DNA of 64,000 nucleotides from Bacteroidales bacterium (lineage in GTDB: Bacteria > Bacteroidota > Bacteroidia > Bacteroidales > Marinilabiliaceae): positions 1 through 64,000 of the forward strand of contig JAFPZF010000093.1 of the NCBI GenBank assembly GCA_017417385.1, read 5' to 3'. How positions within the stretch are numbered: the stretch's first letter is position 1; every line of letters begins with the position of its first letter. Positions 42,924-51,722 of the stretch are shown here, piece after piece. Below the pieces are notes generated by a model. It had not been told where the DNA came from, searched no databases, and saw only the letters and a program-made list of their open reading frames with translations. Both the position numbers and the translations under genes were made by a program.

Positions 42924-43826
42924 TTATTTGTCCGCTACGGGACGTACAGAAAGTCCATAGCGACGTTCTTCGCCATCATTCCATGTTCCGCCTCTATAGT
43001 AGAAGTTGAAACTCTGAGCTTCGTTAACGTTTTTGACCTCTTTCTTCGCCTTAGACGCCAATTCTTCCATAATTTTTCGATCAACTTCATCACTGGAAAG
43101 ATAACGATTTTCCTCATAATGATATTTCTCAATCCAGCTGCAATCAATGATTCTCTCGCCACCTAACGAAGCACTCCAGTAACAACCAAGAGCGCGATCA
43201 ATTAGGTTCTCACGTATCAACTTTCCCCCCATGTGCCATCCTGCTGCAGGTAGAAATATCCACTTATCCTCGTAACCCTTCTTCTCAGAAGTTACTTTAT
43301 AACCTGATACGCCAACACTCTTTATAGTAACCCATTCCCATTTACAACTATCTTTTAGCTCCTGCCATTCTTTACAAGTTGGCATGCGGAACTTACCTCC
43401 GAGGGCGACTGTCGCAGCGTCGTCCTTAGCCTCAAGGACTGTCTTGTTGTCGTAGTAGCCCTTGTAGCCATACTTCGAAGCTACATCTAAGGAAAACTCA
43501 TAAGTCGAATACTTGGCTACCACTGAGTCCATGACGTACTTGGTTAGACCTTGGAATTCATCGAACATGTCAACACCTGCCCCCAACTTGTACGTTGACC
43601 AATCGTATATCTTCTTCGGTTTAGTCTCGCCCCAAGCGTAATGGCTCCCTCTGTCCTCTATCTTCGTCGCCCCCAAGTTAAATGTCGCCCAATTGACTGA
43701 GAGGCCGAGGTCTACGACTTCGAATTTCTTGCCAAGATTGGTAAGAGGTCTGGTCTGTGCGCTCGTGAGCGTCCAAGAGACGACAACCACCACAAGGAAG
43801 CACAGCGTTCTAATCATACTCTTCAT
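42924..43826 (-). CDS. Secreted FISUMP (Fib_succ_major) domain protein
   Basis: A 300-residue protein with a signal peptide (hydrophobic LCFLVVVVVSWTL, cleavage near SAQ). The mature part is a single FISUMP domain: VVDLGLSVNWATFNLGAT, HYAWGETKPKK, FRMPTCKEWQELKDS, WIFLPAAGWH, GCYWSASL and RYGLSVRPV. The ATG at 43826 is preceded by GGAGGA and overlaps the stop of the gene before it (ATGA), so the two are translated together. It is longer than the FISUMP protein at 27800-28474 and not a recent duplicate of it. Confidence 0.85.
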   Translation of the reverse strand: MKSMIRTLCFLVVVVVSWTLTSAQTRPLTNLGKKFEVVDLGLSVNWATFNLGATKIEDRGSHYAWGETKPKKIYDWSTYKLGAGVDMFDEFQGLTKYVMDSVVAKYSTYEFSLDVASKYGYKGYYDNKTVLEAKDDAATVALGGKFRMPTCKEWQELKDSCKWEWVTIKSVGVSGYKVTSEKKGYEDKWIFLPAAGWHMGGKLIRENLIDRALGCYWSASLGGERIIDCSWIEKYHYEENRYLSSDEVDRKIMEELASKAKKEVKNVNEAQSFNFYYRGGTWNDGEERRYGLSVRPVADK

Positions 43827-44113
43827 AGCTTCCTCCATTCCTTGTTAGGTCTCATGTTTCCGTAAACTGTCTCCGACACATGGTCGTCACTCGCCTTCTC
43901 AATCCCGAACAACGACGTGTTACCCGCCAGTAGGCACGAGAACTCCCGATGAAGAAGTGTTATCGCTCCCGCCTCGACACTTGCTTCGGTAGGATCCGCC
44001 TTCTTCGTCTCCTCGTAATGCCCTCTGACGGCTTCCCATACTGTGCAGTGGTTCCGGACCGAATAGTCCTCAATCTCTACGGCTAGGACGATGTTGAAGT
44101 GGCTTAGCGCCAT
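43823..44113 (-). CDS. Unknown protein whose true start is put out of frame by a G8 run
   Basis: The frame shown (96 residues) begins at an internal Met. Upstream it stays open for 38 more sense codons (LPTDFARSIVWKCGDTFDS and so on) to the poly-G run at 44231-44224. ATG codons at 44240 and 44250 would join this frame if the run had seven or nine G; with the eight G present both fail. The full product would be about 138 to 141 residues. No family was recognised; the sequence has HREFSCLLAGNTSLFGIE near the end. It overlaps the following FISUMP gene by four bases. Confidence 0.6.
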   Translation of the reverse strand: MALSHFNIVLAVEIEDYSVRNHCTVWEAVRGHYEETKKADPTEASVEAGAITLLHREFSCLLAGNTSLFGIEKASDDHVSETVYGNMRPNKEWRKL

Positions 44114-44223
44114 AAGATAGAGTGCTGGACGCTCTTTGGCGACTTTCTCAATGAATTCGTGGCTGTCAAACGTGTCGCCACACTTCCAGACAATGCTTCT
44201 AGCAAAGTCAGTAGGGAGTATTA

Positions 44224-44231
44224 CCCCCCCC
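44224..44231. repeat. Run of eight C (eight G in the coding sense)
   Basis: The homopolymer sits ten bases after ATG 44240 on the minus strand. Its length decides whether either upstream start codon is in frame with the gene at 43823-44113, the arrangement of a slipped-strand switch. Confidence 0.7.
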
Positions 44232-44385
44232 TATTAACATAGTTTAACATAGGCAATGATTTTAGTTCCCTTGTCTCACGCTAAGTTAATAAATATGAAT
44301 TGAAAATCAATACTTGCCCTATTTTTTTGTTTGTATTACGTCCTCCTCTTCTCTCTCTTCTCTCTCCCCTCATTCACCACCCTAT

Positions 44386-44427
44386 ATAAAAAGATAATCC
44401 CAGCAAAGTCTTGCAACTCTGCTGGGA
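44386..44427 (-). terminator. Terminator of the candidate small RNA
   Basis: On the minus strand CCCAGCA pairs with TGCTGGG, followed by ATTATCTTTTTATA. Confidence 0.65.
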
Positions 44428-44517
44428 CAATCCCGTGGTATTGAGAAAATCACAATCAACTTATCCGTTTCCCGTCGAAACAGACTCTTCCACCATCTCG
44501 GCTTCCGAAACATCTAT
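44386..44517 (-). ncRNA. Candidate small RNA or very short mRNA
   Basis: An exact promoter (44554-44524) is followed after about 90 bases by a terminator (44427-44386), with no proper gene between. The transcript would be about 130 bases. It contains a reading frame beginning ATGGTGGAAGAG (11 codons) and another of 44 codons that runs through the terminator. No known RNA family was recognised. Confidence 0.4.
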
Positions 44518-44523
44518 TGATTG

Positions 44524-44554
44524 CAAAGTTATAACCTTTCCCATTATCTGCAAA
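44524..44554 (-). promoter_or_regulatory. Promoter in the metH/unknown-gene gap
   Basis: TTTG at 44554-44551 and TAACTTTG at 44531-44524 on the minus strand, exactly 19 bases apart. The adjoining 44555-44930 is pyrimidine-rich on the plus strand, with no convincing gene on either strand. Confidence 0.65.
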
Positions 44555-44932
44555 TATTTTACCCACTTTTTTGATGCTTTTTTCCACCTTATTTCCCTTA
44601 TTTTTCCTAACCTTGACTATATTTTCCACCCCTCATTCTTACTATTTTTTACCCTTTGCTTTCAACTGACTGCCTACACCCTCCTAAACAATATGAAATC
44701 ATTATTCTACTGCCCTCATTCGTTAAAATCCGTCACTCTCACCTCACCCTCCTCGACCTGACTATTTTTCCCTCTTTTCTCTGTCAAATTCTCACTATTT
44801 TCCCTCTTCAGCAACTCATTTCCTCCCCTTCCACGCAATATTTCTTCTCCTCTGCCGTTATTCCCGTAGAAACTAACTTAAACATACATCATCATGCCAA
44901 AGTTCGTCAGAATCATCCTCAAGTCTCTCGCA

Positions 44933-44988
44933 ATAAAGAAAACACCTTGCAGCTCCTCTCCAGACCTGCAAGGTGTTTCTCTATTTTA
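44933..44988 (-). terminator. Terminator of the metH operon
   Basis: A perfect 13-base inverted repeat, AAACACCTTGCAG (44940-44952) and CTGCAAGGTGTTT (44966-44978), with T-rich stretches on both sides. It lies 20 to 75 bases after the metH stop. Confidence 0.8.
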
Positions 44989-45008
44989 TAGGGAAGTTCT
45001 AGAATTGC

Positions 45009-48000
45009 CTATTGCACGTTGAAATACTTCGCCCACTCCTGCGCCACATACAACCCGCACACCGACGACAACGGCACCATCATCAGGCTCTCCGTCAACG
45101 TCATCGGGATCCTCTCGCTCACCTGCATAGCGTCGAATAGCTTTGTCTTGAGCCCATGGTCCGGCGCTATCGGATACCCTATCGCCGGCCTTATGCCCTT
45201 GAAGTCACCACTCCTCATCTTCTTCGCGTCCGCAACCTCCCACTCGTCATATCCCCATATCTCGGTCCTGACCTTCCAATGCATCCACTCCGACAGTGCC
45301 TCTACAAGCCTGTCTGCAAGAAACGAGTACATGATCGCCGTGTAGTCGTCACCCTCACCGCGCAGCCTGTCGGTCACCTCCTTCAGCCCGTCGCCCGACG
45401 TCGCTGCAAACATGCCTATGTAGTCCCCTGTCGGCTTCTCAGCTATGTAGTCCGCAAGCGACAGCTTCTCGCCACTCTGCTGACGCCCGAAGGCCATCGT
45501 CGCTATCTCTTCCTCCCTCTTCTCGTCTTTGTATATCGAGACTCTGTCCTCTCCTGTATGGTTTGCCGCAAAGAGCCCGACGACTCCATGCAGCCGCGTC
45601 ACCTTCTCCTCCGACATCTTCCTCAGCGCCTTCCGTCCCTCGACGAGTAGCTTCGCCGCAGCATCGACGACTGTCTTGTCCGCCGTCTGCTTCTTCTTCC
45701 ACTCCTCAGCACTCGCCTCGTCCTCGACTTCATCGACGTCGGTCAACGGCGCCACTATCTTCCACGCATACAGGAACATCTTCCAGTTGATATATGGCTC
45801 GACTGTCTCTATGCTGACTTCCCGTATCTCCGTGACCCCCATCTTCCTCGGCTTCACTATCCTCCACTCTCGTCCCTTCTCTTTCCTCTCTCCCTTCTCT
45901 TCCCCCTTCTCTTCCTTCTTTCCCTTCACGTCCTTCTCTTCCCCCTTCTCTCCCTCCTTCTCTCCCTCCCCCTTCTCTCGCCAGTATTCCTCTCTCAGCT
46001 TCGCCTGCTCCGCCTTCACCTCCTCTGCAAACTTCCCGTTTGTCGTCAGCAGTGCGTTTAGGACGTACGCATTCCTGCTCGCATCCTTCACATAGACGAC
46101 GGTCCCACTGTACTCCGGCGCTATCTTCACCGCCGTATGCACTGCCGACGTCGTTGCTCCGCCTATCATCACCGGCACCGTTATGCCCCGTGCCTCCAAC
46201 GCCCTGACTACTGCTATCATCTCGTCCAGCGACGGCGTTATCAGTCCGCTCAGCCCGACGGCGTCAGCCTTGTGCTCGACGACGGCATCGACGATCTTCT
46301 CCGTTTCGACCATCACCCCGAGGTCCACTATGTCGAAGTTGTTGCACGCCAGGACTACCGAGACTATGTTCTTCCCGATGTCATGCACGTCTCCCTTGAC
46401 TGTCGCCATTATGACTTTCCCCGCCGAGGTCACCGCCTGACCGGCTGCCGCCTTCTCCTCCTCGATGGCTGGCTGGAGTATCTCGACCGCACGCTTCATG
46501 ACTCTCGCCGTCTTGACGACCTGCGGGAGGAACATCGCCCCGGCACCAAAGAGCTCCCCGACTTTGTTCATGCCGTCCATGAGCGGCTTCTCTATGATGT
46601 CTATCGCCCGCGGATACTTGCCCCGCGCCTCCGCTATGTCGCCCTCGAGATAGTCTGTCGTCCCCTTGACGAGCGCCGTCATGAGTCTCTCCTCGACGCT
46701 CCCTTGTCTCCAGTTGTCTGCCTCTGTCGCCTTCGCCGTGGTCTTGACTGTCTTATACTTCTCGGCAAGGTCTATCATCCTGTCCGTCGCATCCTCCCGC
46801 CTGTTCAAGACGAGGTCCTCCAACGGCTCTATCAGCTCCGGCTCGATGTCTTCGTATGCTATCATCGCCTGCGGATTGACGATTCCCATGTCCATACCCT
46901 CGGCTATTGCATAGTGGAGGAAGACTGAGTGTATGGCCTCCCTGACGTGCGTGTTGCCCCTGAACGAGAACGACAGGTTGCTTATTCCGCCACTAACCTT
47001 GGCATACGGCAGGTTCTTTTTGATCCACCTGACGGTCTTGATGAAATCGACCGCATAGTCGTTGTGCTCCGCCATTCCCGTTGCTATCGCCAGGACGTTG
47101 GGATCGAATATGATATCCGCCGGCTCGAAGCCTATCTTCTCTGTCAACAGCTTATACGCCCTCTGGCATACTGCCGTCCGCCTCTCGAAGGTCGTCGCCT
47201 GACCCTCCTCGTCAAAGGCCATCACGACTGTCGCCGCTCCCATGCTCTTGATGTACGCCGCCTCCCTGAGGAACTCCTCCTCGCCTTTCTTGAGGCTTAT
47301 GGAGTTCACTATCGCCTTGCCCTGCACGCACTTGAGACCCGCCTCGATGACTTCCCACTTCGACGAGTCTATCATGACCGGCAGTCGCGCGACGTCTGGC
47401 TCCGACTGCAGGAGGTTCAAGAAGGTCTTCATCTCCTCGACGGCATCGAGCATCCCGTCGTCCATGTTGACGTCGATGACGTCCGCACCTGCCTCGGCCT
47501 CCGCCCTCGCTATCGAGAGCGCCTCGTCATACTTCTTCTCGCTTATGAGCCGCAGGAACTTCCTGCTACCAGCGACGTTGGCTCTCTCACCGACTTTGTA
47601 GAATCGGTGTCCCTCACCACTTGCGGGATTGTCTATCGTGAGGCTGTCGAGTCCACTGAGGTTCATGGTGTGTCTCGCCTCCGCAGGCTTGTGGAGCATC
47701 GCCCTGTCTATCCGCTCCCTCATCGCAGCTATATGAGCCGGCGTCGTTCCGCAACATCCTCCGATGATGTTGACGACACCCTCCTTCAGCAGGCTATCGA
47801 CGTTATCGGCCATTATCTCCGGCGTCTCGTCATACTGTCCCTCGGCATTCGGCAGCCCTGCATTGGGGTACGCTGACACGAGGAACTGCGACTTCCCGCC
47901 TATCTCGGTCAGGTACGGCTTCATCTCCCGTGCTCCGAACGAGCAGTTGAGTCCGAAGGTCAGCAGCTCGACGTGCGAGACGCTGTTAAGGAAGGCCTCG

Positions 48001-48680
48001 ACGGTCTGGCCACTTAGTATTCGCCCGCTCTTGTCGGCTATGGTCGCCGAGACCATCACGGGGAACCGCTCCTCTCCTCTCCTCGCAAGCTCCTCCTCTA
48101 TAGCGGTTAGTGCCGCCTTAGCGTTGAGCCCGTCAAAAACTGTCTCGACGAGCAGTATGTCGACGCCCCCGTCGAGCAGACCCCTGACCTGCTCGCCATA
48201 CGCTTCCTTGAGCTCGTCAAATGTTATCTCTCTCTTTCCGGGGTCGTTGACGTCTGGCGAGAGTGACGCTGTCTTTCCCGTCGGTCCTATCGACCCGGCT
48301 ACGAATCTCGGCCACTCCGCAGTCGTATACTTCTCGGCCATCGCCTTTGCGACCTTCGCCGCTCCGACATTGAAATCATAGACGTGCTCCCCCATGCCAT
48401 AGTCGGCCTGCGATACTCGCGTCGAGTTGAACGAGCATGTCTCTATGATGTCGGCCCCCGCCTCTAGATATTGTCTGTGTATGTCCCCTATGACGTCCGG
48501 CCGTGTCAGCACCAGCACGTCATTGTCGCCCTTCAACGGCTTATCATGGTCGGCAAATAGCTCTCCCCTAAAGTCCTCCTCCTTCAGCCCATATCTCTGT
48601 ATCATGCTCCCCATCGCTCCGTCAAGCAGCATGACGCGCTCGCTGAGTATCCTCCTGATCTCTTCTACTCTGTTTCTCAT
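45009..48680 (-). CDS. metH: Cobalamin-dependent methionine synthase with a low-complexity linker insertion
   Basis: A 1223-residue MetH with all four modules: homocysteine-binding barrel (1-325; zinc ligands in GLNCSFGA and GGCCGTTPAH), methyltetrahydrofolate-binding barrel (about 340-620; ANVAGSRKF, DVNMDDGMLD), B12 domain (about 640-890; DVHDIGKNIV supplies the axial His) and the reactivation domain (960-1223; RPAIGYPIAPDH). It transfers methyl from methyl-tetrahydrofolate to homocysteine. Between the B12 and reactivation domains is a stretch of about 36 residues of Lys, Glu and Gly, encoded by a GA tract at 45979-45871. The frame extends 48 codons upstream through another GA tract, but MRNRVEEIRRILSERVMLLDG is the family start (48680). 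Confidence 0.95.
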   Translation of the reverse strand: MRNRVEEIRRILSERVMLLDGAMGSMIQRYGLKEEDFRGELFADHDKPLKGDNDVLVLTRPDVIGDIHRQYLEAGADIIETCSFNSTRVSQADYGMGEHVYDFNVGAAKVAKAMAEKYTTAEWPRFVAGSIGPTGKTASLSPDVNDPGKREITFDELKEAYGEQVRGLLDGGVDILLVETVFDGLNAKAALTAIEEELARRGEERFPVMVSATIADKSGRILSGQTVEAFLNSVSHVELLTFGLNCSFGAREMKPYLTEIGGKSQFLVSAYPNAGLPNAEGQYDETPEIMADNVDSLLKEGVVNIIGGCCGTTPAHIAAMRERIDRAMLHKPAEARHTMNLSGLDSLTIDNPASGEGHRFYKVGERANVAGSRKFLRLISEKKYDEALSIARAEAEAGADVIDVNMDDGMLDAVEEMKTFLNLLQSEPDVARLPVMIDSSKWEVIEAGLKCVQGKAIVNSISLKKGEEEFLREAAYIKSMGAATVVMAFDEEGQATTFERRTAVCQRAYKLLTEKIGFEPADIIFDPNVLAIATGMAEHNDYAVDFIKTVRWIKKNLPYAKVSGGISNLSFSFRGNTHVREAIHSVFLHYAIAEGMDMGIVNPQAMIAYEDIEPELIEPLEDLVLNRREDATDRMIDLAEKYKTVKTTAKATEADNWRQGSVEERLMTALVKGTTDYLEGDIAEARGKYPRAIDIIEKPLMDGMNKVGELFGAGAMFLPQVVKTARVMKRAVEILQPAIEEEKAAAGQAVTSAGKVIMATVKGDVHDIGKNIVSVVLACNNFDIVDLGVMVETEKIVDAVVEHKADAVGLSGLITPSLDEMIAVVRALEARGITVPVMIGGATTSAVHTAVKIAPEYSGTVVYVKDASRNAYVLNALLTTNGKFAEEVKAEQAKLREEYWREKGEGEKEGEKGEEKDVKGKKEEKGEEKGERKEKGREWRIVKPRKMGVTEIREVSIETVEPYINWKMFLYAWKIVAPLTDVDEVEDEASAEEWKKKQTADKTVVDAAAKLLVEGRKALRKMSEEKVTRLHGVVGLFAANHTGEDRVSIYKDEKREEEIATMAFGRQQSGEKLSLADYIAEKPTGDYIGMFAATSGDGLKEVTDRLRGEGDDYTAIMYSFLADRLVEALSEWMHWKVRTEIWGYDEWEVADAKKMRSGDFKGIRPAIGYPIAPDHGLKTKLFDAMQVSERIPMTLTESLMMVPLSSVCGLYVAQEWAKYFNVQ
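45871..45979. repeat. Polypyrimidine tract inside metH
   Basis: Repeated TTCTCTTCCCCCTTC-type units on the plus strand, read in frame as Lys/Glu/Gly on the minus strand. It is the only tract wholly inside an enzyme gene. Confidence 0.8.
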
Positions 48681-48734
48681 CTTCTTGTTGCCTTTCGTTC
48701 GTGTACTTCTTCTATTGCTGACCTGTCTGCTCTC

Positions 48735-48805
48735 TCTACCACTCCCGTTCTCCTCCCCCTTCTTTTCCTTTTCCTTTTTCTTCTTCCCCCTCCCCCCCTC
48801 TTGCC
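48735..48805. repeat. Polypyrimidine tract between metH and the sulfatase-fold gene
   Basis: C/T-rich stretch in the 144-base gap before metH. It creates the artificial Lys/Glu-rich N-terminal extension of the metH frame. Confidence 0.6.
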
Positions 48806-48824
48806 TCGTTCCGAGGGGAAGCAT

Positions 48825-50627
48825 CTACCATCCTCTCTCGCCTGGGTCGTCGGCTATCTTTATCCGTCCGCTCATCGCCGTCAGGTCGCCCTTGTCATAC
48901 TTGTACTTCTCAGACGCTATTGAGTTCTCCTCCTTGTAGTTCTCGCTCTCTATGTCGAGGACTCCGCAGACGAGCTCGTATGCGAGGTCGTTGGTCCAAT
49001 ACCGCTCCCGGTTCTTCTCTATCGCTCTGAAAACCTCGGGGCACGCCGCCTTGTACTTGTCGCTCATCCATATCATCAGCGGTATGTGCGTGTCCCTGAA
49101 GTTCCCGAAGTTCGGCTGCCGATGCCTGTCTGGGACGTCCGCATGATCGCTGAAATACACCATCGCCTGTAGGTTCAGCTTCTTCTTGGCATACTCGTAT
49201 GCAGGCTTCAGCAGATACTGGTCGGTGTAATACAATGTGTTCTTGTAGTTGACGATCTGCTCATGGCTCCCCGGCTCACCCCACTGCCTCGTCGTCTCCT
49301 TGAATCGGTTCTCATAGTTGAAGTGGCTCCCCTTCAGGTGCAGGACGACGAGGTTGTTCTTCGTCGGGTCCACCTCGTCGAGGAAGTCGATCAGCGTCTC
49401 GTCATACTGCGCCTTCCCGAGCTCCTGCTTGGTCCACTTCGCGACCTCACTCGTCTCTGCGACAAGGGTTATCGGCGTGTCCGCTGCCCCGAGGTGCCCC
49501 TGGTTGCTGTACCAGTGGACTCTGTACCCGAGCTTGTGCGCTATATCGACTATCGAGCACGAGGTGTAGAACTGCCCACCGTCATACTGGTTGTATTCGG
49601 TCAACGCCTTCTCCAGGACTGGCACGGTCTGTATGTCGCAACTGTAGGCGTTGGGGAACAATACGCAATGCTCCCTGTCTGCCGCCATCGCCCTGAGCCA
49701 CGGCGTAGTATCTTCCACAAGGTCCGAGTGATACGCACTCATGAAATCTCTCGACGCCGACTCCCCTATTACGAGCAGTATGGTGTGCGGTGTCTCGACT
49801 TCTGCCCGACGACGGACAGCGAGCTTCGCTATCCTCTGCTCCATGTTGCTGACGTACTTGTTGTTGTTCTCGACGTACTCCTTGACCTGACTGTAGAGCT
49901 CGCATATCCCCGTCCTCATGAACACTCCATGGTGCTTCTTGAACACATAGACGAGGATGAAGAGTGTCACCGCCGCCGTTATCAGCAGCCCCCACCATGT
50001 AAACATCACCGTCATTTCTATCTCCGACGACGCCACCCACACTAACGCCCCGACTCCGCCTACCGACAGTATGAAGATCATCACGACGGCCACCGGCGAA
50101 TAGGACTTCAGAAACTCTATTATCTCGTTGTAATGTGTCTCCTGCAACATCTTCATGCCGCTCGCATCGAGGCAGTTGCTGCACGTGAAGTAGTATATCC
50201 ACTGGACCATCGCGACTATGACGAGCACCGCGACGACTATCGCCCAGACGACACTCAGCCTCGGCAAGAGGATGTATAGTCCTGTGAGATAGCCAAATGT
50301 GTATATGCCGAATGCTACGTCCATCTGATGGTCATAGTCCGGACTGCTCTTGCGATTCGTTAGGTGGAACGTCAGCGGATATGTCACCATCCATAGCAGC
50401 GAGACGATACCTATCACGGCTACCGGCAGCTGTATCGGGTCTATATTGCACACTCCGATGGGCACCGACGACAGTATCGACGCGACTCCATACCGCGAGA
50501 ACTGCTGCAGCTTCGCATTCGGCGCTATCCCTTTGTTGAACAATCTGTAGATGGTGTAGCCGACTGCCCACAAGGTCAGCGCTACCAAGACTGCCCTCAC
50601 CCAGCTATTTGCTTCGATCCATGCCAT
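48825..50627 (-). CDS. Sulfatase-fold membrane phosphoethanolamine-type transferase
   Basis: A 600-residue protein with about six membrane helices in the first 250 residues, followed by a periplasmic alkaline-phosphatase-superfamily domain. The nucleophile motif reads LLVIGESASRDFMSAY, where EptA-type enzymes have GETxRxxNxxL, with Ser as the likely nucleophile. Later metal motifs are SCSIVD and VYFSDHADV. The family moves phosphoethanolamine from phospholipid to lipid A or glycans. Placed in a glycan operon, it probably decorates the product of the neighbouring glycosyltransferases. Its start overlaps the end of the glycosyltransferase gene by 23 bases. Confidence 0.85.
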   Translation of the reverse strand: MAWIEANSWVRAVLVALTLWAVGYTIYRLFNKGIAPNAKLQQFSRYGVASILSSVPIGVCNIDPIQLPVAVIGIVSLLWMVTYPLTFHLTNRKSSPDYDHQMDVAFGIYTFGYLTGLYILLPRLSVVWAIVVAVLVIVAMVQWIYYFTCSNCLDASGMKMLQETHYNEIIEFLKSYSPVAVVMIFILSVGGVGALVWVASSEIEMTVMFTWWGLLITAAVTLFILVYVFKKHHGVFMRTGICELYSQVKEYVENNNKYVSNMEQRIAKLAVRRRAEVETPHTILLVIGESASRDFMSAYHSDLVEDTTPWLRAMAADREHCVLFPNAYSCDIQTVPVLEKALTEYNQYDGGQFYTSCSIVDIAHKLGYRVHWYSNQGHLGAADTPITLVAETSEVAKWTKQELGKAQYDETLIDFLDEVDPTKNNLVVLHLKGSHFNYENRFKETTRQWGEPGSHEQIVNYKNTLYYTDQYLLKPAYEYAKKKLNLQAMVYFSDHADVPDRHRQPNFGNFRDTHIPLMIWMSDKYKAACPEVFRAIEKNRERYWTNDLAYELVCGVLDIESENYKEENSIASEKYKYDKGDLTAMSGRIKIADDPGERGW

Positions 50628-51717
50628 ATATCGCAGAGATGTTTTCGTAGAATTTATCGTAGTTCAACTCGGCCATAAAGTCTGCCTGTGCCTTCCGCCC
50701 CATCTCTCTCCGCTCCTCGCCATCGGTCAGCAGACGCCTCAAGGCTGCCGCTAGCGACTCGACGTCTCCCGGTGTGACCAGCAGTCCGTTGACGCCGCTC
50801 TCTATATACTCCTTCTGCCCGCCATTGTCGGTGGCGACGACGGGTATCGCCTGAGACATGTACTCCATCGGAGACAGCGGACAACCCTCCCTGACTGTCG
50901 ACGGCAAGATCCCTATGTCGGCCTTCGCTATGAACGGCAGGACGGGATGCTGAAAGCCTGCCATTATGACTTTCTCCCCAATGCCCTTCTCGGCTATGAG
51001 TCCCTGCAGGTGCCTTGTGTACTGCTCGCTCCCGCTCCCGACTATGATGAGCCTGAAGTCTATGTCCCCGAGCAGTGCGGCCGCCGAGACGAGGACGTCG
51101 AGTCCCTTCTCGGGGTCCAGTCTCCCGTGGAACATGGCTATCGGCGTCCCCTCGGCTATGCTATACCGCTCCCTGAGCGAGACGGCCTCTATCCTCTCCG
51201 GGACGACTATGCTCGTGTGTACGACCATCAGCTTCCCTGTGTCTATCTCTGGCTTCGTCGAGAGGAATGTCTCCCTCGCCAGCTCCGAGTCGAAGCATAG
51301 CGCATCGATATGGGAGTATAGCCATGGATAGGGGAATGTCCGCTTCGCCGGCCGCGTCAGGTGCCTGCACATGACGACGTGGACCTTCTCGCCTGCCTTC
51401 CCCATCATCCGCCGTGCATACGCCGCCGTGAACGCATCCTTGAAATTGTGAGCGTGGATATAGCACTCGCCCGACCCTGCCACTATCTGCTTCATCCGCC
51501 AGGCACTCCACAGGTCAACTGCACCGCCCAGATGTAGCGTGTGCACCTTGACTCCGAGGTCCGAGAACTTCCTCTCGATCTTCTCTATCGGCTTACAGAA
51601 TATCTCTATCTCTATCCCCTCCTTCAGCTGACGCTGACTGAGGTCATAGACGAACTGCTCGCCCCCTCCCCATACGGAGTTCGAGACTATATGGTATATC
51701 TTCCGCCCCTGCAACAT
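50605..51717 (-). CDS. Glycosyltransferase family 4
   Basis: A 370-residue GT-B protein. The N-terminal half begins KIYHIVSNSVWGGGEQFVYDL, the donor half has AMFHGRLDPEKGLDVLVSA, GSGSEQYTRHL and the typical REGCPLSPMEYMSQAIPVVA followed by VNGLLVTPGD. It should add a sugar from a nucleotide donor to a lipid-linked or surface glycan. It is preceded by the GT2 gene (five-base gap) and overlaps the sulfatase-fold gene downstream. Confidence 0.92.
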   Translation of the reverse strand: MLQGRKIYHIVSNSVWGGGEQFVYDLSQRQLKEGIEIEIFCKPIEKIERKFSDLGVKVHTLHLGGAVDLWSAWRMKQIVAGSGECYIHAHNFKDAFTAAYARRMMGKAGEKVHVVMCRHLTRPAKRTFPYPWLYSHIDALCFDSELARETFLSTKPEIDTGKLMVVHTSIVVPERIEAVSLRERYSIAEGTPIAMFHGRLDPEKGLDVLVSAAALLGDIDFRLIIVGSGSEQYTRHLQGLIAEKGIGEKVIMAGFQHPVLPFIAKADIGILPSTVREGCPLSPMEYMSQAIPVVATDNGGQKEYIESGVNGLLVTPGDVESLAAALRRLLTDGEERREMGRKAQADFMAELNYDKFYENISAIYGMDRSK

Positions 51718-51722
51718 ATCTT

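Noticed and set aside
44411..44991. Plus-strand open frames of 116 and 111 codons in the metH downstream gap
   Set aside because: They arise from a Phe/Ser/Leu/Pro-coding pyrimidine-rich stretch and overlap each other; no promoter or family.
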